Of a stretch of DNA of 64,000 nt, positions 8,804 through 16,219 are shown one piece after another. This DNA is from Bacteroidota bacterium (GTDB lineage: Bacteria > Bacteroidota > Bacteroidia > AKYH767-A > OLB10). The stretch covers positions 58,456 to 122,455 of the forward strand of contig JAHEMF010000002.1 in the NCBI GenBank assembly GCA_024643795.1. The letters run 5' to 3'. Numbering within the stretch: position 1 is the stretch's first letter; each line of letters begins with the position of its first letter. The notes under the pieces were generated by a model. The model was not told the DNA's origin. It saw only the letters and a program-made list of their open reading frames with translations, and did not search any database. Both the position numbers and the translations under genes were made by a program.

Positions 8804-9559
8804 ATGCGCTTTTTCAGGTTTTTGTTCGGAATGTTATGGCGTTTTTGGTTCTTTCTGGTAGCGATCATCGTTTTTCTGGGTTTTTTCCCCCTGTTTTACT
8901 TTTTCCTTGCTAAACCTAATAGATACCCAAAAGCGTTCAAGCTCAAAAAAACCTGCGGTAAACTTATGCTGGCCCCTGCTGGTATTAAACTTCGGATCAT
9001 TGAACAACCCGACCTCAGCAACATAGGTCCTTGTGTGATCACTCCTAACCACTCTTCTTATCTGGACATCATTTTAACCTTTGTGGTGATCCCTTTTTAT
9101 TTTCATTTCATGGGAAAAGCAGAACTAGGTAAAGTTCCGTTATTCAGAAAGTTTTTCGACGACATGCACATACTGGTAGACAGGGGTTCGATGATGGCCT
9201 CTCACCGATCGTTACGTCGTGCTGCAACCGATATTGATAGAGGCATAAGCATTGCTATCTTCCCTGAAGCCACCATACCCATGTGTACGCCTGAATTGGG
9301 GCGATTCAAGAACGGAGCATTCAAACTGGCCATTGAAAAACAAGTTCCGATCTTACCTGTGATATATCTCGATAATTATCACATTCTTCCAGATGTAAAG
9401 TTGAACCAGCATACCGGATCACCTGGGCTTTGCAGGGTAATAATAAAAGAGCCAGTCCCAACCGCAGGTTTAACCGATAAGGATGTTGATTCACTCAAGA
9501 CACGTATCTTTACCATCATTAACGATACCCTCAAAGAACATATTCATGCAGATCAATGA
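8804..9559 (+). CDS. plsC: 1-acyl-sn-glycerol-3-phosphate acyltransferase family protein
   Basis: A 251-residue PlsC/LPLAT-family enzyme that transfers an acyl chain to lysophosphatidate or a similar lysolipid at the inner membrane. One or two N-terminal hydrophobic segments (about 5-45) precede the catalytic NHX4D motif (NHSSYLD, about 83-89). Block III appears as FPEATI, a variant of the usual FPEGTR in which Gly is Ala and the Arg is not conserved, so the acceptor may not be the standard one. The 3' end overlaps gatC by 14 nt, suggesting joint translation. Confidence 0.85.
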   Translation: MRFFRFLFGMLWRFWFFLVAIIVFLGFFPLFYFFLAKPNRYPKAFKLKKTCGKLMLAPAGIKLRIIEQPDLSNIGPCVITPNHSSYLDIILTFVVIPFYFHFMGKAELGKVPLFRKFFDDMHILVDRGSMMASHRSLRRAATDIDRGISIAIFPEATIPMCTPELGRFKNGAFKLAIEKQVPILPVIYLDNYHILPDVKLNQHTGSPGLCRVIIKEPVPTAGLTDKDVDSLKTRIFTIINDTLKEHIHADQ

Positions 9560-9845
9560 TGAGATCATAGATAAGCTGAGCAATCTGGCAAAGCTCGAAT
9601 TTAACGATTCTGAAAAACAGGAGATCAAAGCCGACCTGTCCCGTATCCTGGATTTTGTGGAAAAGTTACAGCAGGTAAATACCGATGGTGTAGAGCCGCT
9701 GATCTATATGAACGAAGATGTGAATGTACTTCGTACCGATGAGGCGAAGATTACTATATCAAAGGAAGAGGCGCTAAAAAATGCGCCTCTCAAGGATTCT
9801 GATTACTTTAAAGTACCTACCGTTCTTAAGTCAGGGCAGTCTTAG
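9546..9845 (+). CDS. gatC: Asp-tRNA(Asn)/Glu-tRNA(Gln) amidotransferase subunit C
   Basis: The 99-residue product starting at ATG 9546 (MQINDEIIDKLSNLAKLEF) has the length and pattern of GatC, the small subunit that holds GatA and GatB together for transamidation of misacylated tRNA. DLSRILDFVEKLQQVNTDGVEPL and the acidic, Pro-containing C-terminus (LRTDEA, then KVPTVL) are diagnostic. The earlier ATG at 9483 lies deep inside plsC and has no family match. The gene overlaps the plsC end by 14 nt and converges with the bacilliredoxin gene, overlapping it by 4 nt. Confidence 0.92.
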   Translation: MQINDEIIDKLSNLAKLEFNDSEKQEIKADLSRILDFVEKLQQVNTDGVEPLIYMNEDVNVLRTDEAKITISKEEALKNAPLKDSDYFKVPTVLKSGQS

Positions 9846-10258
9846 CAATATTCATCATACGCAGCCTGCAGATTTTCAGATATCATTTCTGCATTGGCAC
9901 CTTCAATCATATGTCTTTCAATAAAGTGAACCAGCTTGCCATCTTTGAATAATGCAATGCTTGGGGAAGAAGGTGGGTAGGGTAAAGTATATTTACGTGC
10001 CTGATTTGTAGCTTCAAGGTCTTGACCAGCAAATACAGTTAACAGGTGATCCGGCTTTTTATTACCATTTAATGAGTGTTTAATGGCGGGACGGGCACTA
10101 CCTGCTGCACAGCCACAAACTGAGTTTATTACCAATAAGGCGGTTCCTTCGATTCCCGGTAAGGTTTGGTCAACTTCAGCTGCAGACTTTAATTCTTTGA
10201 AACCTACACTAGTAAGTTCAGCCCTCATGGGGGATACTATTTGTTCTGGATAAGGCAT
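9842..10258 (-). CDS. Bacilliredoxin, BrxA/BrxB (YphP/YqiW) family
   Basis: A 138-residue thioredoxin-fold protein with the family's CGC active site (Cys48-Gly-Cys50 in INSVCGCAAGSARP). Characterised bacilliredoxins remove bacillithiol from oxidised proteins, and some members have disulfide isomerase activity. The N-terminus MPYPEQIVSPMRAEL is typical. The gene is monocistronic, convergent with gatC, and has a TAACTTTG -7 box upstream. Whether this organism makes bacillithiol cannot be told from the window. Confidence 0.92.
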   Translation of the reverse strand: MPYPEQIVSPMRAELTSVGFKELKSAAEVDQTLPGIEGTALLVINSVCGCAAGSARPAIKHSLNGNKKPDHLLTVFAGQDLEATNQARKYTLPYPPSSPSIALFKDGKLVHFIERHMIEGANAEMISENLQAAYDEYC

Positions 10259-10281
10259 TTTTTATAAATTGGTTTGAACTG

Positions 10282-10289
10282 CAAAGTTA
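10282..10289 (-). promoter_or_regulatory. -7 element of the bacilliredoxin gene
   Basis: TAACTTTG on the minus strand, 23 nt before the start codon. The nearest TTTG upstream (10318-10315) is 25 nt away, longer than the usual 19-21, so only the -7 box is well supported. Confidence 0.5.
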
Positions 10290-10503
10290 ATAAGCAGTTT
10301 TATCATATGCTCATCAAACAAGGACGGCCTGTGATTGTTTTTGGAACATCAAAAATAAAAGAAGAGGGCCGTCATTTTAGTAAAAATCAGTGTTTTATTA
10401 CATAATGAAACCAGAGAGGGATTTTTCTAAATGGCTTGCTATTACTGAGTTCCGAACATTTTTTTCGAAAATGACAGGCGCTTTTCAGCCAAAAAATCAA
10501 CTT

Positions 10504-10518
10504 TTCTTACATAAGTAA
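10504..10518 (+). promoter_or_regulatory. 15-nt element shared with the FN3/PKD locus (copy 1)
   Basis: TTCTTACATAAGTAA occurs here and identically at 41367-41381. Its core is an interrupted inverted repeat (CTTAC-ATAA-GTAAG in this copy). An A-tract precedes both copies by about the same distance. It ends 77 nt before the start codon at 10596; the second copy ends 76 nt before its start codon. I infer a shared operator or an alternative promoter; no binding protein can be named. Confidence 0.5.
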
Positions 10519-10595
10519 GGCCCTGCCTTACAGGGTGGTCACATTAGTTTGATGTAACCGTTTCAGGTAATCTGACTATAAATGCGACAACTACT

Positions 10596-10964
10596 ATGAT
10601 GCAGGACAAAAATTGGAAGTTCGACGAGAACATGTTTCCCGTGATCAAATTCGACCTTAACAACAGGCTTACTTATGCCAATGTTGCGGCTTTGCCACTT
10701 ATGAAAGAATGGAATTGCAGAATTAATGAAAAGTTACCATCCGAACTGGTAAGCCGTCATCCCGAATTATTCCATGCCGGAATAAGTCACCTTGACCAAG
10801 ACCTTACTATCGAAGTAGGTGATTACATGATGCATTTCTCATTGGTGCCATTTCCGGAAGCCGGCTATATTGGTATGTATGGTTATTGTATTGAACAGGT
10901 TGAAAACTATGTACCCAGAAATACACCATTGACTGAAAAAGTTAAGGTAAGTACAGATAAATAA
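10596..10964 (+). CDS. Stand-alone PAS-domain protein (possible separated sensor half)
   Basis: A 122-residue protein consisting of one PAS fold: FPVIKFDLNNRLTYANVAAL at the start, and LVPFPEAGYIGMYGYCIEQ at the end, where kinases usually continue with a coiled linker and DHp domain. PAS domains sense small molecules, redox state or light, or bind partners. There is no signal peptide or membrane helix, so it is cytoplasmic. Its TAA stop (10962-10964) is followed after only 3 nt by the ATG of the ATPase gene in the same reading frame, so the two may be halves of one former kinase, or two cooperating proteins. The upstream region carries the shared 15-nt element. Confidence 0.75.
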   Translation: MMQDKNWKFDENMFPVIKFDLNNRLTYANVAALPLMKEWNCRINEKLPSELVSRHPELFHAGISHLDQDLTIEVGDYMMHFSLVPFPEAGYIGMYGYCIEQVENYVPRNTPLTEKVKVSTDK

Positions 10965-10967
10965 ACT

Positions 10968-11513
10968 ATGATAGATTTAACAAGAAGAAAAAGGCTTAAG
11001 CTGAACATTGATGAGATCGATTTCAAAAAATTGATCAATGAATGTGTTGATGGGTTGAGTAGCATGGATAATGCTCACAAACTCAATGTCAACATTAAAA
11101 TAAATGGGGAGTATCCATTCTTTAATGATATTGTTCAGGTTGGAAGTATCATTACAAACCTGGTCTCAAACTCTGTTAAGTTTCAGCATGTTCATGAATT
11201 AAACCCTCAACTAAAGATAGAAGTAACGGTAGCCGCTGATAAGGCTATAATGTTATTTCATGATAATGGTGTGGGAATACCGGAAGATGAGATCACTAGA
11301 ATATTTGATATGTTCTTTCAGGGAAGAAATGTTCATGCTGAAGGTTCGGGTCTTGGATTGTATGTAGTAAAAGAGATAGTAAAAAAGTTAAAAGGTAAGA
11401 TCTATGTAGATTCTGAAAAGGGTGAAGGATCACTTTTTCAAATAGAATTACCAAACAAAATTGATCCTGATTTTTTACGAAAGTTTGAAAGATTAAAAAA
11501 AGATGCAGATTGA
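10968..11513 (+). CDS. Histidine-kinase-like ATPase without DHp/H-box helix
   Basis: This 181-residue protein is a GHKL ATPase domain of histidine-kinase type. It has the N box NLVSNSVKF (about 64-72), G1 DNGVGIP (about 99-105), an F-box region and G2 GSGLGLYVV (about 126-134). The first 20 residues (MIDLTRRKRLKLNIDEIDF) resemble the end of DHp helix 2 and the linker of a kinase, but helix 1 with the phospho-accepting His is absent here and from the preceding PAS gene. So it cannot autophosphorylate on a normal H box. It may serve another phospho-acceptor, act as an ATP-dependent switch, or be a decayed kinase. The end overlaps the response regulator gene by 11 nt. Confidence 0.8.
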   Translation: MIDLTRRKRLKLNIDEIDFKKLINECVDGLSSMDNAHKLNVNIKINGEYPFFNDIVQVGSIITNLVSNSVKFQHVHELNPQLKIEVTVAADKAIMLFHDNGVGIPEDEITRIFDMFFQGRNVHAEGSGLGLYVVKEIVKKLKGKIYVDSEKGEGSLFQIELPNKIDPDFLRKFERLKKDAD

Positions 11514-11934
11514 AGAAACGCTTACCAGCAATTTAAATTCAGACAACCAGATTAAGTATGATCATGTAATGTTGATCGATGATAATGCTATTGATAATCT
11601 GGTTAGCAAGCAACTGATGGAAAAACACAACTTTGCGAAGATGGTTTCCATTCACGAAGGTGCGATATCCGCCTTAGATGCATTAACAAGCTCCAGCCAC
11701 AATGAACTGCCGGGTTTGATTCTGCTTGATATTATGATGCCTGAAATGGATGGTTTTGAGTTCCTTGATGCGTTTGAGAAACTTGATGCCAGGATCACAG
11801 ATCATTGTAAAATTGTGATGCTTTCGACATCAGACAGTTTTACCCACCTTAACAAGGCAAATAAAAACAAATTTGTAAGGAGGTTTTTAAATAAGCCACT
11901 TACAGAAAAAATGATGAATGCTATAATTTTATAG
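11503..11934 (+). CDS. Single-domain response regulator (CheY-like)
   Basis: A 143-residue receiver domain without output domain. The acidic pocket is LIDDN (Asp26, Asp27), the phospho-acceptor Asp76 lies in LLDIMMPEMDG, and the conserved Lys131 is in NKPLTE. It overlaps the ATPase gene by 11 nt, so the two are translationally coupled and probably act together. The family is close in sequence pattern to the other stand-alone receiver in the window (39240-39641). Without an output domain it must act by protein contact or pass phosphate on. Confidence 0.88.
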   Translation: MQIEETLTSNLNSDNQIKYDHVMLIDDNAIDNLVSKQLMEKHNFAKMVSIHEGAISALDALTSSSHNELPGLILLDIMMPEMDGFEFLDAFEKLDARITDHCKIVMLSTSDSFTHLNKANKNKFVRRFLNKPLTEKMMNAIIL

Positions 11935-11947
11935 TTTGCCGGACTAT

Positions 11948-12394
11948 TTACCTTTTCCTTTTAAAAAATGAAATTAGTAATTCGGAACATTCATTATTGA
12001 GAACATTGCCTTCAATAAGGGTCTTTGGATGGAGTATTCCACCACATTGATTTAGAAATCCTCTCTTAGGATCGCTTGCTCCATATACAATTCGGCCTAT
12101 TTGCGACCAATAAGAGGCTCCCGCGCACATAATGCATGGTTCCAGAGTCACATAAAGTGTGCATTCTTTTAAGTATTTACCCCCTAAATGATTGCTTGCT
12201 GAGGTAAAGGCAAGCATTTCTGCATGGGCGGTAACATCATTCAACTTCTCGGTCATATTGTACGACCTTGCAATTATCTGATCTTTAGCCACTATCACTG
12301 CCCCAACGGGCACTTCATTTTCACTCAACGCTTTCTGTGCCTCTGCCAGAGCTGCTCTCATATAGAATTCATCAGATTTTCCGGAGTGTTCCAT
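11948..12394 (-). CDS. tadA: tRNA-specific adenosine(34) deaminase
   Basis: A 148-residue zinc-dependent deaminase with HAE (His57, Glu59 in DVTAHAEMLAF) and PCxxC (Cys87, Cys90 in TLEPCIMCAGA). The spacing and the region SQIGRIVYGASDPKRG fit TadA, which makes inosine at the wobble position of tRNA-Arg(ACG). Guanine deaminase-like relatives share the fold and cannot be fully excluded, but the length and C-terminus favour TadA. A -7 box TAGTTTTG ends 4 nt before the ATG, pointing to a leaderless transcript. Confidence 0.88.
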   Translation of the reverse strand: MEHSGKSDEFYMRAALAEAQKALSENEVPVGAVIVAKDQIIARSYNMTEKLNDVTAHAEMLAFTSASNHLGGKYLKECTLYVTLEPCIMCAGASYWSQIGRIVYGASDPKRGFLNQCGGILHPKTLIEGNVLNNECSELLISFFKRKR

Positions 12395-12398
12395 ATTG

Positions 12399-12406
12399 CA
12401 AAACTA
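12399..12406 (-). promoter_or_regulatory. -7 element TAGTTTTG directly before tadA
   Basis: Exact TAnnTTTG match on the minus strand with only 4 nt between its last G and the start codon. No TTG at the usual spacing was seen. Confidence 0.45.
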
Positions 12407-12527
12407 ACTGTTTGGATTGGTGTACTTATAGAAAGGGATTTAATAAATGAAGTATATTTTTTTATTATTGGTAATAATCATTTAATAACTGCATCATAAC
12501 TTCGCTGAATTAAATCAACAGGTATTA

Positions 12528-12968
12528 ATGACGCCCAAACCAATAAAACTAGATATCCCTGATACAGCTGATTACCGTGTAGCGGGTATTGCCAGTGGTT
12601 TCAGGAATTTCAGGGTTTGTTTTGAGGTGAATAAAGTGCTTGAGCTTAACCTTACCCGGGTAGAAGATGTTACAATACCTGCAGGAAGGCCAGGTTCTCA
12701 GACGGTACATGCTTTTTATAACGGGGCGTTTGATGAGGACCACCCTTGCTACTTGGTTGCCAATAAGGATAAAAGAGGGTCAGGGAGTCTGATACCTGAA
12801 CTTAAAACTTTTGATTACTTTTTGATAGTATACTCAACGATAAGTAAGGAACAATTCAGAATCATAATGGACAAGCTCAGGCAAATTGATATCATTTCAG
12901 GAATTTATGAGATCGATCCGGAAGAAATTAAATCTTCTGAAGCTTTTGTGATACTTTTGGAGAGTTAA
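12528..12968 (+). CDS. IPExxxVDY family protein
   Basis: A 146-residue cytoplasmic protein matching the Bacteroidetes IPExxxVDY family. Recognisable parts are LDIPDTADYRVAGIASGFRN at the N-terminus and the central FYNGAFDEDHPCYLVANKDKRG. In this copy the motif region reads LIPELKTFDYFLIV, with Phe-Asp-Tyr in place of Val-Asp-Tyr. The family is of unknown function and is regularly found directly upstream of pyruvate kinase, as here (6-nt gap), so it is co-transcribed with pyk. Confidence 0.85.
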   Translation: MTPKPIKLDIPDTADYRVAGIASGFRNFRVCFEVNKVLELNLTRVEDVTIPAGRPGSQTVHAFYNGAFDEDHPCYLVANKDKRGSGSLIPELKTFDYFLIVYSTISKEQFRIIMDKLRQIDIISGIYEIDPEEIKSSEAFVILLES

Positions 12969-12974
12969 CATATT

Positions 12975-14402
12975 ATGAAGAAAAAAATAAATAAAACAAA
13001 GATCGTTGCCACGATAGGTCCATCCACAAGTTCGATGGAAATGTTGGAGAAGCTGATTAAGGCAGGTGTAAACGTTTGCAGGATTAATGCTTCACATGGT
13101 GCCCATGAAATTCACCGAAAGGTTATTGAGAATGTACGGAAGATTAACCATCAGCGTAAGCTTAACATTGCTATTTTATTTGACCTGCAGGGGCCTAAGC
13201 TCAGAATAGGTGAAGTGGTTAATAATGAAATATTCCTTAAAGAAGGACATGTTATAAAGCTCACAACTAAAGAGCTAATGGGTGATGAAAATTGTTTGAC
13301 TATCAGGTACCCCATGTTTTACAACGATGTGCATGCGGGAGATGCTATCCTTATTGATGATGGTAAAATAGAATTGATTGCCACAGGTAAAGAGGATGAT
13401 AATATAGTTTTAGCAAAGGTTGTACACGGTGGCGTGTTGTCATCCAAAAAAGGTGTAAACCTGCCTTACACTAAGATCTCGCTTCCTTGTTTAACGGAGA
13501 AAGACAGACGGGATCTGGAGTTTGCACTAGAGCATGATATTGAATGGATAGGACTTTCATTTGTAAGATCAGCATCTGATATTGAAGAATTGAAAGCCAT
13601 TATAAAGGATAAGAATAAGAATGCACGAGTCATTGCCAAGATAGAAAAACCTCAGGCGATACGTGATATAGATAACATTGTAAAAGTTTCAGATGGTATC
13701 ATGGTAGCCCGTGGCGACCTGGGAGTAGAAATAGCAATGGAGAAGGTGCCAGTAATCCAGAAAATGCTGGTGAGAAAAGCAGTAGCTGCCTCCAAACCAG
13801 TCATCATTGCCACTCAAATGATGGAGAGCATGATTACCAACTTCAGACCAACACGTGCAGAGACAAATGATGTTGCTAATGCAGTTTTTGATGGTGCCGA
13901 TGCACTGATGTTGTCAGGTGAAACATCAGTAGGTGCCTTCCCGATCAAGGTTATCGAAGCTATGTATAAGATCATCAGCTTGTCGGAGACCGAGAATGCA
14001 ATTTACAACAGACTCAACCCACCAATTAAGGATTCAAGATCTTTTATATCCGACTCTATCTGTTACAGCTCTTGTGTTATGGCACAACAATCCGGAGCTA
14101 AAGCCATCATAGCAATGACACATTCAGGATATACCGCCTTTAAAATATCTAGTCAGCGACCCGATGCCGATATTTTTATTTTTACTGCCAACAGGGCCAT
14201 ATTAAATACCCTCAGTCTGGTATGGGGAGTAAAAGCTTTTTTCTACGATAAATATGAAAGTTCTGATCAAACCATAAGTGATATAAGGAACTACCTTCAT
14301 AAATCGAGTTACGTGAAATCAGGCGACTTTGTGGTTCATGTATTCAGTATGCCATTGGAGGACAGGGGTATGGCCAATACCATAAAGCTTAATCAGGTAT
14401 AA
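12975..14402 (+). CDS. pyk: Pyruvate kinase
   Basis: This 475-residue enzyme makes pyruvate and ATP from phosphoenolpyruvate and ADP. Visible signatures are KTKIVATIGPSTSS at the N-terminus, the substrate/metal site VIAKIEKPQAIRDIDNIV (active-site Lys and Glu), MVARGDLGVEIAMEKVP, and the Thr-containing IATQMMESM and MLSGETSVGAFP. The C-terminal regulatory domain (about 345-475) is complete. It is the second gene of an IPExxxVDY-pyk operon. Confidence 0.96.
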   Translation: MKKKINKTKIVATIGPSTSSMEMLEKLIKAGVNVCRINASHGAHEIHRKVIENVRKINHQRKLNIAILFDLQGPKLRIGEVVNNEIFLKEGHVIKLTTKELMGDENCLTIRYPMFYNDVHAGDAILIDDGKIELIATGKEDDNIVLAKVVHGGVLSSKKGVNLPYTKISLPCLTEKDRRDLEFALEHDIEWIGLSFVRSASDIEELKAIIKDKNKNARVIAKIEKPQAIRDIDNIVKVSDGIMVARGDLGVEIAMEKVPVIQKMLVRKAVAASKPVIIATQMMESMITNFRPTRAETNDVANAVFDGADALMLSGETSVGAFPIKVIEAMYKIISLSETENAIYNRLNPPIKDSRSFISDSICYSSCVMAQQSGAKAIIAMTHSGYTAFKISSQRPDADIFIFTANRAILNTLSLVWGVKAFFYDKYESSDQTISDIRNYLHKSSYVKSGDFVVHVFSMPLEDRGMANTIKLNQV

Positions 14403-14476
14403 GGGAACCCTTTCTGTTTGTTATATACCTGGGTTTGCTTGCATTTTACCAAATTAGCATCTACAATACATGCCCG

Positions 14477-14767
14477 ATGAATAAGGTGATCATTTTTATG
14501 ATCGTTTTGTTATTGCCCGCTATGGGGTTATCACAATGCACCACATCAAATGCAACTTCCTGCAAATGTTCCGATAGTGTGCATACTGATTGTTATCTCT
14601 TGCCTGATATTATAATAGGTGAACCGCCTGTATTGGCAACAGTTAATCAGGGACTGATAGAGTTCTTGCACACAGGTAACGGTGTGAATGATGGAAGACT
14701 ACGTTTATCAGTTTCTACGCCAAACTTGCTTTTGTCTCATGGATTGAGGCTCATGAAGTTAATATAA
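14477..14767 (+). pseudogene. Truncated secreted protein, probable remnant of a longer gene
   Basis: The likely start is ATG 14477, giving 96 residues with a signal peptide (MNKVIIFMIVLLLPAMGLSQ). The mature part has SCKCSDSVHTDCYLLPDIII and then NDGRLRLSVSTPN, which I recognise as the beginning of a longer Bacteroidetes secreted family (Cys-rich start, 'LLPD', 'GRLRxSVSTPN'). Here the frame ends 16 codons later with a low-complexity tail. Codons downstream in the next frame continue open for a short stretch (reading FVSWIEAHEVNITD), which suggests a deletion or frameshift. It converges on the ABC permease gene, so the missing 3' part is not in the window. It could instead be a genuine short secreted protein. 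Confidence 0.5.
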
Positions 14768-14796
14768 CGGATATTGTGTTGATAGTCTTGGTAAGA

Positions 14797-16050
14797 CTAT
14801 ATTCCTGAACGGATGGCCTCAACGGGATCCAGATGGGAAGCGGTATATGCCGGTATGAATCCGGAAATGATACCAATGAGTGCAGAGATTCCAAGTCCTC
14901 TTATGATGTTGGTTAGTGATAGAGCAAGCGAGAAATCGGCAAGATATTGAGCTGCTAGTGTAACAGCAAAAACCATGACCAGTCCTATCATACCGCCTAT
15001 CAGGCATAAAGCTACAGCTTCTGATAAAAACTGAATAAGGATAAAAGTTCTGCGTGCTCCAAGCGACTTTTGAATACCGATTATGTGCGTTCGTTCTTTT
15101 ACAGAAACGAACATGATATTCGCGATCCCAAATCCTCCAACTAGGATTGAGAAGCCACCAATTATCCAGCCTGCAGCACTAAGCACTCCAAAAATACTGG
15201 TGACCTGATTACTTAATAGCTTTGATTCATTCAATGCAAAATCATCTTCTTCACGCGGCCTTAATCTTCTTATAGACCTCATAAGTGAGGTTAGCTCACT
15301 TGTTAATTCATCATTTGAAATACCCGGTTTTCCTTTTACCTGAATAAATGGCTGAATCCTTTCTGATCGTAAATTAATGATACCCCTTGCATAGTTTGCA
15401 GGTATGATCAGAATCTCATCCAAACTTGTTCCTATGATACTGCTCCCTTCCTTCACAAATACACCAATGATCGTAAACTTACGTCCAAGTAATTGTACTT
15501 CTTTACCTAGAGCTGATTCATTATTGAAAAGGTTTTGTGCTACATCGGCACCAACAACAGCAATGGGTTTGCCGGCAGCAGATTCCTGTTCTGTAAAGTA
15601 TCTTCCTTCCAGCAACTCCACAGCTTTGATCTTTGCAAAATCATGTGAAACAGCACCAACGGTTACATTCTCAATTGAATTACCGCGATATTTTATAACC
15701 TTACCATCTAAATATCCTTCGAAAGAGATTGCCTCAGCAAGTGTTGCTCTCAATCTCAGTTCTTCCATTTCTTTATAGGATGGAAGTGGTCGCTGAAGAT
15801 ATTTCCACCATGCATAGTCAGAACCAAAAGCCCAGGGCCATTTTTGTACAAGCACCACATTGTCGCCCATAGATTCCACGCTTTCGCGGACATTTTTTTC
15901 CAGAGAGTCTACCACAGTAAACACTAATATGATGGTAAATATTCCAATGGTGATTCCTAACAAAGAAAGAGCTGTTCTGAGTTTGTTGACACTCAGAGCT
16001 TGAAATGACATAATAATGCTTTCGCGGATAAGTCTTATGCTGTGCTTCAT
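14797..16050 (-). CDS. MacB/FtsX-type ABC transporter permease
   Basis: A 417-residue permease with the MacB architecture: helix 1 at about 25-47, a periplasmic MacB_PCD domain (about 50-270), and three C-terminal helices of the FtsX domain (about 290-315, 340-370, 380-405), ending LDPVEAIRSGI, a near-universal ending. Family members work by mechanotransmission in export of lipoproteins, peptides or macrolides. No ATPase or membrane-fusion protein is adjacent, so its partner is encoded elsewhere. A TACATTTG box lies upstream at 16068-16075. Confidence 0.9.
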   Translation of the reverse strand: MKHSIRLIRESIIMSFQALSVNKLRTALSLLGITIGIFTIILVFTVVDSLEKNVRESVESMGDNVVLVQKWPWAFGSDYAWWKYLQRPLPSYKEMEELRLRATLAEAISFEGYLDGKVIKYRGNSIENVTVGAVSHDFAKIKAVELLEGRYFTEQESAAGKPIAVVGADVAQNLFNNESALGKEVQLLGRKFTIIGVFVKEGSSIIGTSLDEILIIPANYARGIINLRSERIQPFIQVKGKPGISNDELTSELTSLMRSIRRLRPREEDDFALNESKLLSNQVTSIFGVLSAAGWIIGGFSILVGGFGIANIMFVSVKERTHIIGIQKSLGARRTFILIQFLSEAVALCLIGGMIGLVMVFAVTLAAQYLADFSLALSLTNIIRGLGISALIGIISGFIPAYTASHLDPVEAIRSGI

Positions 16051-16067
16051 ATGGGTTCTAACTCAAA

Positions 16068-16075
16068 CAAATGTA
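16068..16075 (-). promoter_or_regulatory. -7 element upstream of the ABC permease
   Basis: TACATTTG on the minus strand, 17 nt before the start codon. A TTTTG sequence ends 17 nt further upstream (16097-16093), slightly closer than the usual 19-21 nt. Confidence 0.4.
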
Positions 16076-16180
16076 ATGAAACGTTGATTCATCAAAATTG
16101 AGGTGAAAATTCCGCTGAATATATTTGTTCAGATCCTAAATAAATAATCTGCCCTGGCCTCCAAAACCCTATAATCATGT

Positions 16181-16188
16181 TAACTTTG
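16181..16188 (+). promoter_or_regulatory. -7 element upstream of purH
   Basis: TAACTTTG, an exact TAnnTTTG match, 31 nt before the purH start. No TTG at 19-21 nt upstream was found, so this is a -7-only call. Confidence 0.4.
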
Positions 16189-16219
16189 CGGCTTTCCCGA
16201 ATAAACCATAAAATCAGCG

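Larger units (their letters stand above)
10259..10595. other. 337-nt divergent intergenic region
   Basis: This gap separates the divergent bacilliredoxin and PAS-protein genes. It holds the bacilliredoxin -7 box, a 7-bp GC-rich inverted repeat with a 37-nt spacer (GACGGCC at 10323-10329 and GGCCGTC at 10367-10373), the 15-nt element shared with the FN3/PKD locus (10504-10518), and a 5-bp stem, 5-nt loop hairpin CCCTG-CCTTA-CAGGG at 10521-10535. I saw no RNA gene or missed reading frame in it. Confidence 0.6.

Noticed and set aside
10323..10373. Long-loop inverted repeat GACGGCC/GGCCGTC in the PAS upstream region as a terminator or riboswitch
   Set aside because: The loop of 37 nt is too long for a terminator and no known riboswitch pattern was recognised; kept only as a note in the intergenic description.
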